A program made the position numbers and the translations under genes. A DNA stretch of 64,000 bases from Megaustenia siamemsis. Taxonomy: Eukaryota; Mollusca; Gastropoda; Stylommatophora; Ariophantidae. This document shows positions 32,071-43,388 of the stretch, one piece after another. The stretch covers positions 17,210,648 through 17,274,647 of the forward strand of contig JAVIAB010000024.1 of NCBI GenBank assembly GCA_032433765.1, given 5' to 3'. The notes under the pieces are model-generated. The model worked only from the letters and a program-made list of their open reading frames with translations, did not search any database and had not been told where the DNA came from. Position 1 is the first letter of the stretch. Each line of letters begins with the position of its first letter.

Positions 32071-32507
32071 ACTGAAGGAGCATCTTTTCACCAAGGGATA
32101 GAAACCTTGACAAATGTTAATGACTACAGAAGGAGCATCTTTTCACCAAGGGATAGAAACCTTGACAAATGTTAATGACTACTGAAGGAGCATCTTTTCA
32201 CCAAGGAATAGAAACCTTGACAAATGTTAATGACTACTGAAGGAGCATCTTTTCACCAAGGGATAGAAACCTTGACAAATGTTAATGACTACTGAAGGAG
32301 CATCTTTTCACCAAGGGATAGAAACCTTGACAAATGTTAATGACTACTGAAGGAGCATCTTTTCACCAAGGGATAGAAACCTTGACAAATGTTAATGACT
32401 ACTGAAGGAGCATCTTTTCACCAAGGGATAGAAACCTTGACAAATGTTAATGACTACTGAAGGAGCATCTTTTCACCAAGGGATAGAAACCTTGACAAAT
32501 GTGAATG
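32071..32507. repeat. 55-bp minisatellite, 8 copies
   Basis: Units starting ACTGAAGGAGCATCTTTTCA at 32071, 32126, 32181, 32236, 32291, 32346, 32401 and 32456. Almost identical. Confidence 0.97.
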
Positions 32508-32549
32508 TGGAATAGACAAAATGGCAGCGACAGAGGCTTACGAAGTGTC

Positions 32550-32680
32550 CAACATATGAACGGAGAAGGCTTTGATGGCCATTGCCTGTACTATAACTGT
32601 ATAAGCTGCAGAGAGATGTCACCAGCCATGAGCTGACCAAATGCTTCTCAAAACTTAATAAGAATGATTTCTAAAGGAGG
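32550..32680 (+). repeat. dispersed repeat K, copy 2
   Basis: Matches 30510-30659 (GATGGCCATTGCCTGTACTA, AGAGATGTCACCAGCCATGA, GCTGACCAAATGCTTCT). Confidence 0.6.
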
Positions 32681-33406
32681 AAGACGCTGAATGGCAAAAC
32701 ATGAACATCTGAGTTTACACATTTTGTCCACCTGTTGAAAGCAACTCATCACCTATAGGTTTGTCTAGACTGCTGTGATGTCATCTCTAATAACAGTGAA
32801 TAGAAATAAATCAAGCTGTTATATATATATATTGTATATATATACATATGTGTGGTCATTTCCACGGAAACATATTTCAAATATTTGGTGGTGTAGCATC
32901 TTCAAATGAAGAACATAAGCTGATATATAGAATATGCAACAAAGCAAACTAAATAATTTGGCAAATAACATTAAATATAAACATGTCATAAACGTTACAT
33001 AAAGAGCAATATATAATTCTGACTTACTACCAATAGTATGCTATCAATGTCAAAAACAGGCATTATGAGAAAAAGACTAAGGAAAGGCCATATCTATTGA
33101 AATGTGATGGTTTAAAAAATACATAATGTAAAAGAAGAGACAACCATGAACTAAGGTATTAGGTGTCCAGTATAATGTTAACTGAATGACATTCAGAAGC
33201 AACACTATTTGATGTTTTGGATAGATAACATCTAAATAAATTGTCTAATATAAATCAATGAACTTCCTTTAGGCCACCTTTGAGAGGCTACGTAGTTCTC
33301 TTCGTTCATTCTTACTCCTGTACTTTTTGTTTCTATCCAGGCTATTCTTTCAGGGGGTTGGGGATTTCATATATAACATAAAACAACTACCAGCAATCCA
33401 TAACAA

Positions 33407-33408
<2 letters not shown>
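32681..33408. other. no gene seen
   Basis: AT-rich sequence with TATATA tracts near 32820-32850. Confidence 0.5.

Positions 33409-33460
<52 letters not shown>
33409..33460. repeat. (GA)n microsatellite
   Basis: About 26 AG units. Confidence 0.97.
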
Positions 33461-33470
<10 letters not shown>

Positions 33471-33632
33471 CAGACACAGAGAACCAAAAGACTAGATTAA
33501 TGAAAATGTTAATGTATGAAACAAACCACAAGCTGAATTATCAATCCATCTTCCTCCTTTTCTATGATGCAGATAGAGAAAGAAGGCAAATAAGAGAGAA
33601 TTGCCAACAATTTTAATGGAACTGTCAAGATT

Positions 33633-34268
33633 ACTCCTATATCTCAAATATTTTCTGTAATATGAAGAAGATTCTCAAATATTTCCTGGAATATGAAGAA
33701 GATTCTCAAATATTTCCTGGAATATGAAGAGGATTCTCAAATATTTTCTGTAATATGAAGAAGATTCTCAAATATTTTCTGTAATGTGAAGAAGATTCTC
33801 AAATATTTTCTGGAATGTGAAGAAGATTCTCAAATATTTCCTGGAATATGAAGAAGATTCTCAAATATTTCCTGGAATATGAAGAAGATTCTCAAATATT
33901 TTCTGTAATATGAAGAAGATTCTCAAATATTTTCTGTAATATGAAGAAGATTCTCAAATATTTTGTGTAATACGAAGAAGATTCTCAAATATTTTGTGTA
34001 ATATGAAGAAGATTCTCAAATATTTTGTGTAATACGAAGAAGATTCTCAAATATTTTCTGTAATATGAAGAAGATTCTCAAATATTTTCTGTAATATGAA
34101 GAAGATTCTCAAATATTTTGTGTAATACGAAGAAGATTCTCAAATATTTTCTGTAATATGAAGGAGATTCTCAAATATTTTGTGTAATACGAAGAAGATT
34201 CTCAAATATTTTCTGTAATATGAAGAAGATTCTCAAATATTTTCTGTAATATGAAGAAGATTCTCAAA
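33633..34268. repeat. 31-bp minisatellite, about 20 copies
   Basis: Units GAAGAAGATTCTCAAATATT plus 11 bp, with variants TTTCTGTAATAT, TTCCTGGAATAT and TTTGTGTAATAC in alternating blocks. Confidence 0.97.
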
Positions 34269-34578
34269 TAATATTTGCAGTGTGAGAAAAACTAGTACTA
34301 ATCTATCTATCAAATAATAAAGTCTGTCAGCCTGTACACATTTTCTTATACTGAAGTAATGCCCCCATATACAGGTGTGCTAACAGATGGATGCAGTGTG
34401 TTACTAACTAGGTCTAGTCGCCCCCACCCCCCAGGTATTCAAGCAATACATGTTTTACTAATTTTAAGGTGGGAATGTTACTGCACTGAGCTGGGACGGT
34501 TGGAATTGATTCTGGATATGTGATGTGTTTGCTCAGTCCAATGAGACCAGTTATGATGACTTAACACTAAACAAAGGG

Positions 34579-34690
34579 AAACAGGCTGAGAATGAAATAA
34601 TCAGGGAAACAGGTTGAGAATGAAATAATCAGGGGAACAGGCTGAGAATGAAATAATCAGGGGAACATGTTGAGAATGAAATAATCAGGC
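34579..34690. repeat. 28-bp tandem repeat, 4 copies
   Basis: AACAGGCTGAGAATGAAATA plus ATCAGGGA, four times. Confidence 0.95.
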
Positions 34691-34742
34691 TCTAGAAGAG
34701 AGAGTACTGTTATCAATCTGAAAATGCTTCACTACATATACA

Positions 34743-35615
34743 ACATATGTGGACAAGAAGAGTTCATGAAGTATTATGTTACTTTACAAATGTATGTGGA
34801 CAAGATGAGTTCATGAAGTATTGTTACTTTACAAATGTATGTGAGCAAGATGAGTTCATGAAGTATTGTTACATTACAAATGTATGTGGACAAGATGAGT
34901 TCATGAAGTATTGTTACATTATAAATGTATGTGGACAAGATGAGTTCATGAAGTATTGTTACATTATAAATGTAAGTGGACAAGATGAGTTCATGAAGTA
35001 TTGTTACTTTGCAAATGTATGTGGACAAGATGAGTTCATGAAGTATTGTTACATCACAAATGTATGTGGACAAGATGAGTTCATGATGTATTGTTACATC
35101 ATAAATGTATGTGGACAAGATGAATTCATGAGAGATGTTATATTACAAACATATGTGGACAAGATGAGTTCATGAAGTATTATGTTACTTTACAAATGTA
35201 TGTGGACAAGATGAGTTCATGAAGTATTATGTTACATTACAAATGTATGAGAACAAGATGAGTTTATGAAGTATTGTTACATCACAAATGTATGTGGACA
35301 AGATGAATTCATGAAAGATGATGTTATATTACAAACATATGTGGAGAAGATGAGTTCATGAAGTATTATTTTACATTACAAACGTTTGTGGGACAAGATG
35401 AATTCATGAAATATATTACATTACAAAAGTATGTGGAGAAGATGAATTCATGAAATATTTACATTACAAAGGTATGTGGAGAAGATGAATTCATGAAATA
35501 TATTACATTACAAAAGTATGTGGAGAAGATGAATTCATGAAATATATTACATTACAAAGGTATGTGGAGAAGATGAATTCATGCAGAAATATTAAGTTAC
35601 ATTACAAACGTTTTT
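34743..35615. repeat. 45-bp minisatellite, about 19 copies
   Basis: TATGTGGACAAGATGAGTTC units. Because 45 is a multiple of three, the left half gives open frames on both strands (142 codons plus, 114 codons minus) with a 15-residue period. Indels on the right side break the frame and the unit decays (GGAGAAGATGAATTC form). No sign of a genuine protein. Confidence 0.95.
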
Positions 35616-36269
35616 ATTTGATGAAGGAGGAAAGCAAGCACAGAGTTATGCTCCAGACTTCAATCTCTTAACTAGGCCGGTTAACTTGGTACTTCTGACT
35701 TCAAAGTTATTGTCAAAGTACTTGTAATAAGAGAACACTTTAGAACAGATAACACTTAACAAAACAGATGACGAGATGATGATTAAATCTCACGCAGAGA
35801 AAAGCTAAACAGTATATTATTTATTGAAGAAAGTAATTGATGATTTTAGAAGTTAAATGGAGATGACATTAGAAATAATATATATTTTAAAATATACTAC
35901 AATAGTTGTATAGCAAGAAACAGAACACAGCAAGAAACAGAACAATTACTACTCAGCATCATTTCAAGACTGCTCTGAACTCATGAACTGCTGGTCATCA
36001 AATTTAAACATTATAAAGTATAACTTTACAGTATTTATTTATGTTAACTTTTTCTGTCGCCAGTTTCAGTTTTAGCACAGCTCTGGTTAATATAATTTGT
36101 ATTAAATAGTAATAGTTAAATAAAGACAAATAAAATTATACATGAATATTGAAAGATGACACAACAAAAATGACAGCACTACAGTAGGATATAGAAATAA
36201 TGTGATCAGGTAGGAATAATGTTCTAATCAACCAGAAGTAAGTTGACTTGACTGGTTTTTGAGAACAAG
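35616..36269. other. no gene seen
   Basis: AT-rich unique sequence. Confidence 0.5.
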
Positions 36270-36835
36270 AAAGAAACAACAATCAGAGCACACGAGACTG
36301 TCGCAGATGTGCGGCCGTGGTGCGAAGACGGCTCCTGACATCATCACCTGTATTTATACCCATTGGCTAACCCGAACACCAATTCTAGCACGCCAACGCA
36401 TTCACCGTATCCAGCAGCCCTTCTTACCTTAAAACGTGTACCTATTCCTTGATCCACAAAGAAGCAAGCAAGCCGACAAGTACTGTTCACCTGAACTATA
36501 CGAGTATCCAAATGCAGCTTCTCGAATGTACACAGATAGACAGAGCACGGCAGGAAGACTGACTGACTCACAATAAAACCTGAAGCAGGCCACACGAAAC
36601 TGAAAGAATGCTCCTATCGCCTAGGCCCCGATCTGAGAGAAGTCTTCCTCTCTAGAGGCGAAAAATCCGAGCCCTATTTACACAAGGCGCAAGGGAGATA
36701 ATTCTCACTAAACATTACTAGGCCACAACTTCGACTGTCGTCGACGCCTTCCTCAGAAAGCAGCCCGCACCGTAGTAGATCCAATAAACGCGCGGGTCTT
36801 ATTCGTTACACCAGGGATTCTCATTTTGTTACACA
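36270..36835 (-). promoter_or_regulatory. CpG-richer block with TATA box; solo LTR or promoter candidate
   Basis: This block is clearly richer in GC and CpG than the AT-rich DNA on either side. On the minus strand it starts TGTAACGAATAAGACCCGCG, as many LTRs start with TGT, and contains the TATA-like GGGTATAAATACAGG at about 36350. A pair of short flanking direct repeats could not be found, so an LTR end is unproven. A promoter of a minus-strand gene lying to the left is the alternative. No coding frame of note. Confidence 0.3.
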
Positions 36836-37021
36836 TAGAGGGGCTCACTTATTTAATTGACTCTTTAACTCCTAACCACGGTTTAGAAGTATTATGTATA
36901 TGTATGTCAAAATAATAGTATGTTCTACTTTTATGTTGTGATACATTTGTTTAAATTTGATTTATATTATGACACTCAATATACGCAAACAAAATTATTA
37001 AAATGTCCAATATGATGTTAA

Positions 37022-37160
37022 TAGAGTCATCCCTCGCTACTTCGCGGTTCATTTATCGCGGCCTTGGTACATCGTGGATTGTTCAAAAATTCATCTTCTT
37101 CACCTCCACCGTACTGCATACGTGTTTCATCGACAATTATAAAGATCAAGCGAAGAGAAG
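37022..37160. mobile_element. Tc1/mariner (pogo/Tigger)-like terminus
   Basis: GTCATCCCTCGCTACTTCGC, then GGTTCATTTATCGCGG and ACATCGTGGATT. This CCTCGCTA...CGCGGTTCA...TCGCGG pattern is the terminal sequence of widespread mariner/Tigger-type MITEs. I do not see the second inverted end nearby, so it is a fragment. Confidence 0.45.
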
Positions 37161-37337
37161 CTATTGTCAAAGGTGAGTTACGGACCTTGTTATAGAAGAA
37201 AAGTTGTTATAAGAATAAAAGAGTTCTAAAAACATATTTACAGTATGTACACTTTAGTTACATCTACGTATGTTACACACACACGTATCATATTTATATT
37301 ATTTTTACATTATTTTATGTATGTTATTTATGCTATT

Positions 37338-37599
37338 GGGAGCCGCGATAGCTCAGTGGTTAGTGAACTGGACTACAAAGGACATGGGGTAGGGTTCGAT
37401 CCCAACCGACGGCTTCCGGGTTAACCCAGCCTTAAATGGGTACCGGATTTTTTTCTGGGAAAGTAAAGCGGCACGGATGTAATACCTACCATATTACCAC
37501 AAAAATAATGTGCTGAAGGTCTGTAAAATATAGGGTCACTTACACCATATTTCCCTATACGCCACTTGGCGTGACGGGGGTTCTTTACTTTTTTTTTAC
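37338..37599 (+). mobile_element. SINE-1 copy, full length, with target-site duplication
   Basis: Complete copy (GGGAGCCGCGATAGCTCAG to TTCTTTACTTTT). A box TAGCTCAGTGG and B box GGGTTCGATCCC intact. The 14-bp repeat TTATTTATGCTATT at 37324-37337 and 37600-37613 flanks it exactly. Confidence 0.93.
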
Positions 37600-37735
37600 T
37601 TATTTATGCTATTAATATTTTATTTACATGTTTGAAACTATTCTTTAATGTTCTAATGATAACATATGCACTTATATGGTTTCATATACACTTATTGGTA
37701 TTATACATACACAAAAAATGTACGTATGTATAATA

Positions 37736-38540
37736 TGCCAGGATTTAATCCTGAACCAATCAACACTATGGCCGTCACCAAACAAGCGTGCTAACAAACA
37801 CGACAATTTGGCCAGCATCTCTTTCATAACGATTTCTATTGCTACCTAATTGTTGTGGGAAAGTAGGATGACCCGGGATGATATCGATCATATCACACAT
37901 TAAAAACCTGCCAGTGGTCATTGAGAAATATGGGCGCTAACATCATACGCCTTAAGCCGTGGAGGGAACGATTTTATTTCACGTTGTTTTCTATATTCCG
38001 TAGCTGAAGAATAAGTACTCTTCTGGCAGGTTACTCTAAATAAGAATAATGGATTACATCACTACTGCCCCGTGGAGATGACATTGACGCCTCCAGGTCT
38101 ATGGACACGTCATAAGAGGGAGTGAGGTCAGCGCTCTCACTCTCTCTCTCTCTCCGTGTGACTTTCCTTCAGTCCAATGGCAGGGTTCCCACTATTAATT
38201 ATTTTTTCTTAATAATTTCATAATTGCTAGATGGACTAAAGGGCATGCTTCTAACCCTATTATTGCATGAAAGACGAGTCCAGCAATACTTCACTCTCTA
38301 ACTGATCTTCGATCTAATCTCATGAACAAATCAACATTAAATTGTATGTAACAGGTACATTAAAAATAATAATAATAAAATAAATAAAAGGAAGACAGAT
38401 CAACAACAAAAATAAACGTTTCGGTCACAGGCCTTTATCATTTGTGGCCGAAAGTAAAATAGTAAAGTAAAGTACCCCCGTCACGCCAATTGGCGTATAG
38501 GGAAATATGGTGTTAGTGACCCTATATTTTACAGACCTTC
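37736..38540. repeat. 805-bp identical duplication, copy 1
   Basis: Base-for-base identical to 40453-41257 at a constant offset of 2717 bp, including a CT repeat and an (AAT)n run. It contains a tRNA-like/SINE-related part (to about 37985), PLE-like sequence in the right half (38205-38455) and the first 80 bp of a SINE-1. Identity stops inside the SINE-1. Confidence 0.95.
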
Positions 38541-38717
38541 AGCACATTATTTTGGGGGTAATATGGTCGGTATTACGCCCGTGCCGCTTTACTTTCCCAG
38601 AAAAAAATCCGGTAACCATTTAAGGCTGGGTGAACCCGGAAGCCGTCGGTTGGGATCGAACCCTACCCCTTGTCCGTGGTAGTCCAGTTCACTAACCACT
38701 GCGCTATCGCGACTCCC
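38461..38717 (-). mobile_element. SINE-1 copy, chimeric
   Basis: Minus-strand SINE-1. Its left 80 bp are identical to the copy at 41178; the remainder differs at many sites (GGTAACCATTTAAGG, GCGCTATCGCGACTCCC), and the right flank is unrelated to that of the 41-kb copy. It has no target-site duplication. Confidence 0.85.
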
Positions 38718-39119
38718 ACACTACTGTATGTATTTCAAGATTTTATTTCTGTCCAGAAAGCTTCATTTTTGGAGATAATGAATTAAGTGGAACTGCATTA
38801 TTTTATGTCGCTCAGGCTAATGTGACGTCACTTGGTGTTACTGACATTTCAACGTGCTCCTACTGAAAATTGTTGTACAGTCTCATCTGTTACGAAAATG
38901 AGTAGAATAGACGTAAGTGGCGTTACATAGTTGTCTACCCAGCAAGTTTGGTATTTCCTCTGTATGGACCATCCAATCAAAGCTAGGCAATGAGCTTTCT
39001 TAATACAGGCCTTAGCCGTCCCATTGAACCATAGTTTACGGCATAGAATTACATCAAAATGCGAAACTGAAGCAAAGCTGATTATAAAGAAGAATTTGAA
39101 AAAAAAAAAATAGAATAAA

Positions 39120-39480
39120 TGGTACGGTTGCGATGGAATTAGAACGGAGCTAGGCTGTAATATGTTAAGTTAGATAAAACATGGTCAAACAGAATTGTAT
39201 GCAACAGGATTATGTAACTGACAGGAAGACACACACAAAAATTACAGCTTCGGCCACAACTGACGAAGGTCTGTGCCCGAAACGTTTTTTTTTTGCTCTG
39301 TCTTCCGTTTAGTTTTTTTTTCCAGACGGCTGTTACATACAATTTAATGTTGAATTGTTCATGAGATTAGATCGAAGACCAGTTAGAGAGTGAAGTATTG
39401 CTGGACTCGTCTTTCATAAAACAACACGGTTAGAAGCATGCACTTGAGTCCATCCAGCAATTATGACATTATTTTTTTTT
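39120..39480 (+). mobile_element. PLE-like fragment, inverted relative to the duplication
   Basis: Reverse complement, with divergence, of 40922-41170 plus 41457-41600. Contains CTGACGAAGGTCTGTGCCCG then AAACG, the hammerhead-like core. The order around the core (GCTTCGGCCACAACTGACGA, then GTCTTCCGTTTAG, then GTTACATACAATTTAATGTT) is shared with the duplicated segment. Confidence 0.6.
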
Positions 39481-39696
39481 TTAAGTAATAACTAAAACCG
39501 GGGACAATAAGAATAAAAGCAGAAGCAATAAACAACACATACATAGATATATACGTGAATAAAATTATCACTACGTAACACTAAGTATCATTATGTTTTG
39601 ATATCTTATTATTATAAGGCTTCATATATTTTTTAAACATTATATATATATATGCTAGCTATGTCTGTCACTTACATGCATATGTGTATGTGTTGT

Positions 39697-39800
39697 TTAT
39701 TGTTCCTGCTGAAGGCCTAATGAGCCGCAACGTCTTTCGATATTGTGTTGTCAATTGCTAACGTAAAGATGTGACCGTGCCATTTTCTCTATTTTTCTTG
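39697..39800 (+). mobile_element. PLE-like 3' motif
   Basis: GTTCCTGCTGAAGGCCTAAT, GAGCCGCAACGTCTTTCGAT, TTGTGTTGTCAATTGCTAAC, GTAAAGATGTGACCGTGCCA and a T-rich end. Same architecture as 21415-21510. Confidence 0.6.
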
Positions 39801-39964
39801 TATTTATTCATTTTACCCATATTTGCTTGATCTGACTGGCTAGTCTGTGTTCGGGGACGCATGGCGAGATCAAACGGCAAGGTCTGGAATAAGACACTAG
39901 CAGTCAGATCATACATCACACAATGTTTTCATAATTTATTAAATACAAAGTATGTTCATTAGTA

Positions 39965-40295
39965 AAAGGGTGGAAATGGCAGGACAAATTCACTAACATA
40001 GAGAATTATGGAAATGTACCAGGCAAATAGCAGTGGTTAAAGAGATACAGCGAAGATGATGGCGCTGGATAGGACACACACTGCGGAAGCCAACTGAGAG
40101 TATTACACAACGTGTCCTTTTTTTTAATCCCCAAGAGAAAGACCAAAGAATTCTTGGAGAAGACAGACAGAAGCAGAGATGAAGATGATGGAGAAGACAT
40201 GGAATGATCTTAACAGAATGGCAAGAAACAGAACGACTTGGAAAGTGTTTGTTGAAGACCTAAGCTCCACAGGTAGCTGAAAGGTAGAAGAAGAT
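39965..40295 (+). mobile_element. LINE-f 3' fragment
   Basis: The translation follows KWQDKFTNIENYGNVPGK, RRWRWIGHTLRKP, ESITQRVLF, then RPKNSWRRQTEAEMKMMEKT and NRMARNRTTWKVFVEDLSST. This is the typical C-terminus of an ORF2 protein, with at least two frameshifts. Better preserved than the copy at 4985-5335. Confidence 0.8.
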
Positions 40296-40452
40296 GTTCA
40301 TTAGTGACATATACACACATATAAGCAGACTCGAGATATTTTTTTCAAAAATAATAATAATAATAATTACAAATAAACGTTATAATCAAGTATTTTTGTC
40401 CTCGACGAAATGCACTTCAAATAACAGAAACGAAACAAAACAAAGCGGCCTG

Positions 40453-41257
40453 TGCCAGGATTTAATCCTGAACCAATCAACACTATGGCCGTCACCAAAC
40501 AAGCGTGCTAACAAACACGACAATTTGGCCAGCATCTCTTTCATAACGATTTCTATTGCTACCTAATTGTTGTGGGAAAGTAGGATGACCCGGGATGATA
40601 TCGATCATATCACACATTAAAAACCTGCCAGTGGTCATTGAGAAATATGGGCGCTAACATCATACGCCTTAAGCCGTGGAGGGAACGATTTTATTTCACG
40701 TTGTTTTCTATATTCCGTAGCTGAAGAATAAGTACTCTTCTGGCAGGTTACTCTAAATAAGAATAATGGATTACATCACTACTGCCCCGTGGAGATGACA
40801 TTGACGCCTCCAGGTCTATGGACACGTCATAAGAGGGAGTGAGGTCAGCGCTCTCACTCTCTCTCTCTCTCCGTGTGACTTTCCTTCAGTCCAATGGCAG
40901 GGTTCCCACTATTAATTATTTTTTCTTAATAATTTCATAATTGCTAGATGGACTAAAGGGCATGCTTCTAACCCTATTATTGCATGAAAGACGAGTCCAG
41001 CAATACTTCACTCTCTAACTGATCTTCGATCTAATCTCATGAACAAATCAACATTAAATTGTATGTAACAGGTACATTAAAAATAATAATAATAAAATAA
41101 ATAAAAGGAAGACAGATCAACAACAAAAATAAACGTTTCGGTCACAGGCCTTTATCATTTGTGGCCGAAAGTAAAATAGTAAAGTAAAGTACCCCCGTCA
41201 CGCCAATTGGCGTATAGGGAAATATGGTGTTAGTGACCCTATATTTTACAGACCTTC
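40453..41257. repeat. 805-bp identical duplication, copy 2
   Basis: Identical to 37736-38540. Here the SINE-1 at its right end has matching flanks on both sides, so this looks like the source and the 37.7-kb copy like the derivative. Confidence 0.95.
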
Positions 41258-41449
41258 ATGATTTTTGGGGTAATGTGGTCGCTATTACGCCCGTGTTTTT
41301 GCTGTTACTTTCCCAGAAAAAAATCCGGTACCCATTTAAGACTGGGTGAACCCGGAAACCGTCGGTTGGGATCGAACCCTACCCCTTGTCATTTGTAGTC
41401 CAGTTCACTAACCAGTGAGCTATCGAACCAGTGAGCTATCGCGGCTCCC
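41170..41449 (-). mobile_element. SINE-1 copy with target-site duplication, inserted in PLE-like DNA
   Basis: ATTTGTGGCCGAA flanks it at 41157-41169 and 41450-41462. PLE-like sequence continues across the insertion when compared with 39120-39480. A 16-bp stretch near the 5' head (AACCAGTGAGCTATCG) is tandemly duplicated, and the body has a small TTTTTGCTGT rearrangement. Confidence 0.9.
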
Positions 41450-41456
41450 ATTTGTG

Positions 41457-41600
41457 GCCGAAGCTGTAATTTTATGTTGTGTCTTCCTTTCAATTACATA
41501 CTACAGCTGCATAATTATATGGTTAGTTGTCCATGTTTTATCTAATTCAATAGGTGACATATTTGTGCATATCTCCGTTCTAATTTCACTTCCTATATCT
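41457..41600 (-). mobile_element. PLE-like fragment, continuation
   Basis: GTGGCCGAAGCTGTAATTTT, CCATGTTTTATCTAATTCAA, CTCCGTTCTAATTTCA match the reverse complement of 39130-39250. Confidence 0.6.
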
Positions 41601-41697
41601 TTATTATGTGTATGTTATTGACAACAGATAAAGACAAATATAAACTGTTCTAAATCATATGTACTGCCCACTACAACGACCATCACAATAGTAATTA

Positions 41698-41762
41698 GGG
41701 ACTTGGTGGTCTGGAGGTAAGACGTCAGCCTATGGAGAAAAAGATCTCGGATTCGAGTGCCG
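41698..41762 (+). mobile_element. tRNA-like SINE head
   Basis: GGGACTTGGTGGTCTGGAGG then TCTCGGATTCGAGTGCCGC give A- and B-box-like blocks about 45 bp apart. Resembles the head at 56361-56432. The body is not assigned. Confidence 0.5.
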
Positions 41763-42167
41763 CTTTCGGCGGTGATCATTTTTTCTCTGCTAAAATGTGG
41801 ATTGTTTTTTCCCGTTGACACGATTAGGTAATAGATGGCCCAATGAAACGTTGAACGATTGGACATTCGCTCGTGCTGAAGAAGAATAGGTCGAGATGAA
41901 ATACTTAGATATGGAATGTCGTAAATTAGCAACGCAGCGCACACACGCCACTTAACGCTAAATACAGAAAAAGATCAGCAAAGCTTATAGACAAAAAACA
42001 TATTATATTTACCTGCCAAAACATGTGTAATAAAACAGCCGGTTCTTTACATCCTTAATTCTGGGGCAAACATTCCCCCCCACCCGGTGGGTCGAAACAA
42101 CCACAGATTAACGCGACAAATAGAGAAACATGTAAACATTGTTTTATATAATAATTAGGATTTGAAG

Positions 42168-42581
42168 GCGCGCCTCACAGCAGCAGAGCTGGAAGTTGTC
42201 AGAGCCCCACAGATGATGGCTTGCGCTAGGATAGGTGGACCATAACCATCCAAACCGTGCTCCACATCTCTGTGGTAACTCCAGTAACAGACTGACCTGT
42301 CTAGTCTGGCCAGGTGAATAGGGATCGTCGTGGGAAGACAACCCGATACTTAAAAATGTCGTGCTGAAGTCGGATATGTTGGGCCGAAATGCGTATATAT
42401 CACAGTTATACTGCAAACCACAACACGGCGCAGACTTAACGTCCTTTTAAGGGCGGATGACCGATGAGATGTACTCCTTTAGTCATCGGGCGAACGCAAG
42501 GAAGCATACTTAACGTCCTTTTAAGGGCGGATGACCGATGAGATGTACTCCTTTAGTCATCGGGCGAACGCAAGCAAGCAT
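42168..42581 (+). mobile_element. DR-1 copy, near full length, 3' end duplicated
   Basis: Best uninterrupted plus-strand DR-1: GGCGCGCCTCACAGCAGCAG, ATGGCTTGCGCTAGGATAGG, TAACAGACTGACCTGTCTAG, AATAGGGATCGTCGTGGGAA, GTGCTGAAGTCGGATATGTT, CTGCAAACCACAACACGGCG, TTTTAAGGGCGGATGACCGA. The last 74 bp occur twice in tandem (42434-42507 and 42508-42581). Confidence 0.8.
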
Positions 42582-43388
42582 ATCATAATTATACATTTCT
42601 TCATTCTTTTTTTCTTTTCTTTCTCATTCTTTATGTCCATCAATACACAAGTGAGAGATGGCACCTTTTGTGGAGTCCTCAGCTACCCCTTGACAAACTG
42701 AGTTGTACTATTATCTTCTGACCTCTATGTTCTCTGTCAGATTGTTCTTTGTTTCTCTTTCATCCGAGCTCATAGGATGACACATCTTGTAATTATGCCT
42801 CAACCTACAGGTCACACGACCTATCCACGTCCTGTTTGCGCCTATTACAAATGTGTGTGACGTCTCTCTGTTGAATATTTGGTAAATTACTTCTGACTTC
42901 GTGATACTATCGGGTTACACCATTCTGAGAACTCTGCACTGAAAACTCGTAACATAAAAGGTTACTATATTCAAAATCATACTAGTCAGCGAGTGTTTCG
43001 GGTTCGAATCTTGGGATTATCAAAAACTATTTTCCTATGGCGGGTGAGATAAAACCACTGCCCAGACACTTCGCAGAGGTAAGTGCACTCAGCATGCGGT
43101 GTGTATTCTCCAATCCTAAAGTTTCCTCGGCAGACCCAACAATGGAATACCCAACGTATACATTAGTCAGCAGAAATAAAGGCGATGGTTATACAGTAGC
43201 GGGGAGTGATGGGCCAAGAAAAGTTTATCGCAATGTATGGACATAGCAACTAATACAAACACTTAATACATACTTTATAATGGGTATAATCAAATAATGG
43301 CGGACTGATATAAGAGAGACACATGGCAGGGATTCAGCGTGGAATAGGAATTGAAAATTTGCAGAGAAGAAACAACAAATTAGATAGC
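42582..43388. other. no gene; one B-box-like site
   Basis: Unique sequence. CGGGTTCGAATCTTGG near 43000 looks like a tRNA-type B box, but I cannot place an A box with confidence. Confidence 0.4.

Noticed and set aside
37338..37420. Functional tRNA gene
   Set aside because: A and B boxes are good but the acceptor stem does not close, and the unit continues into a 180-bp body shared by many copies: SINE-1.
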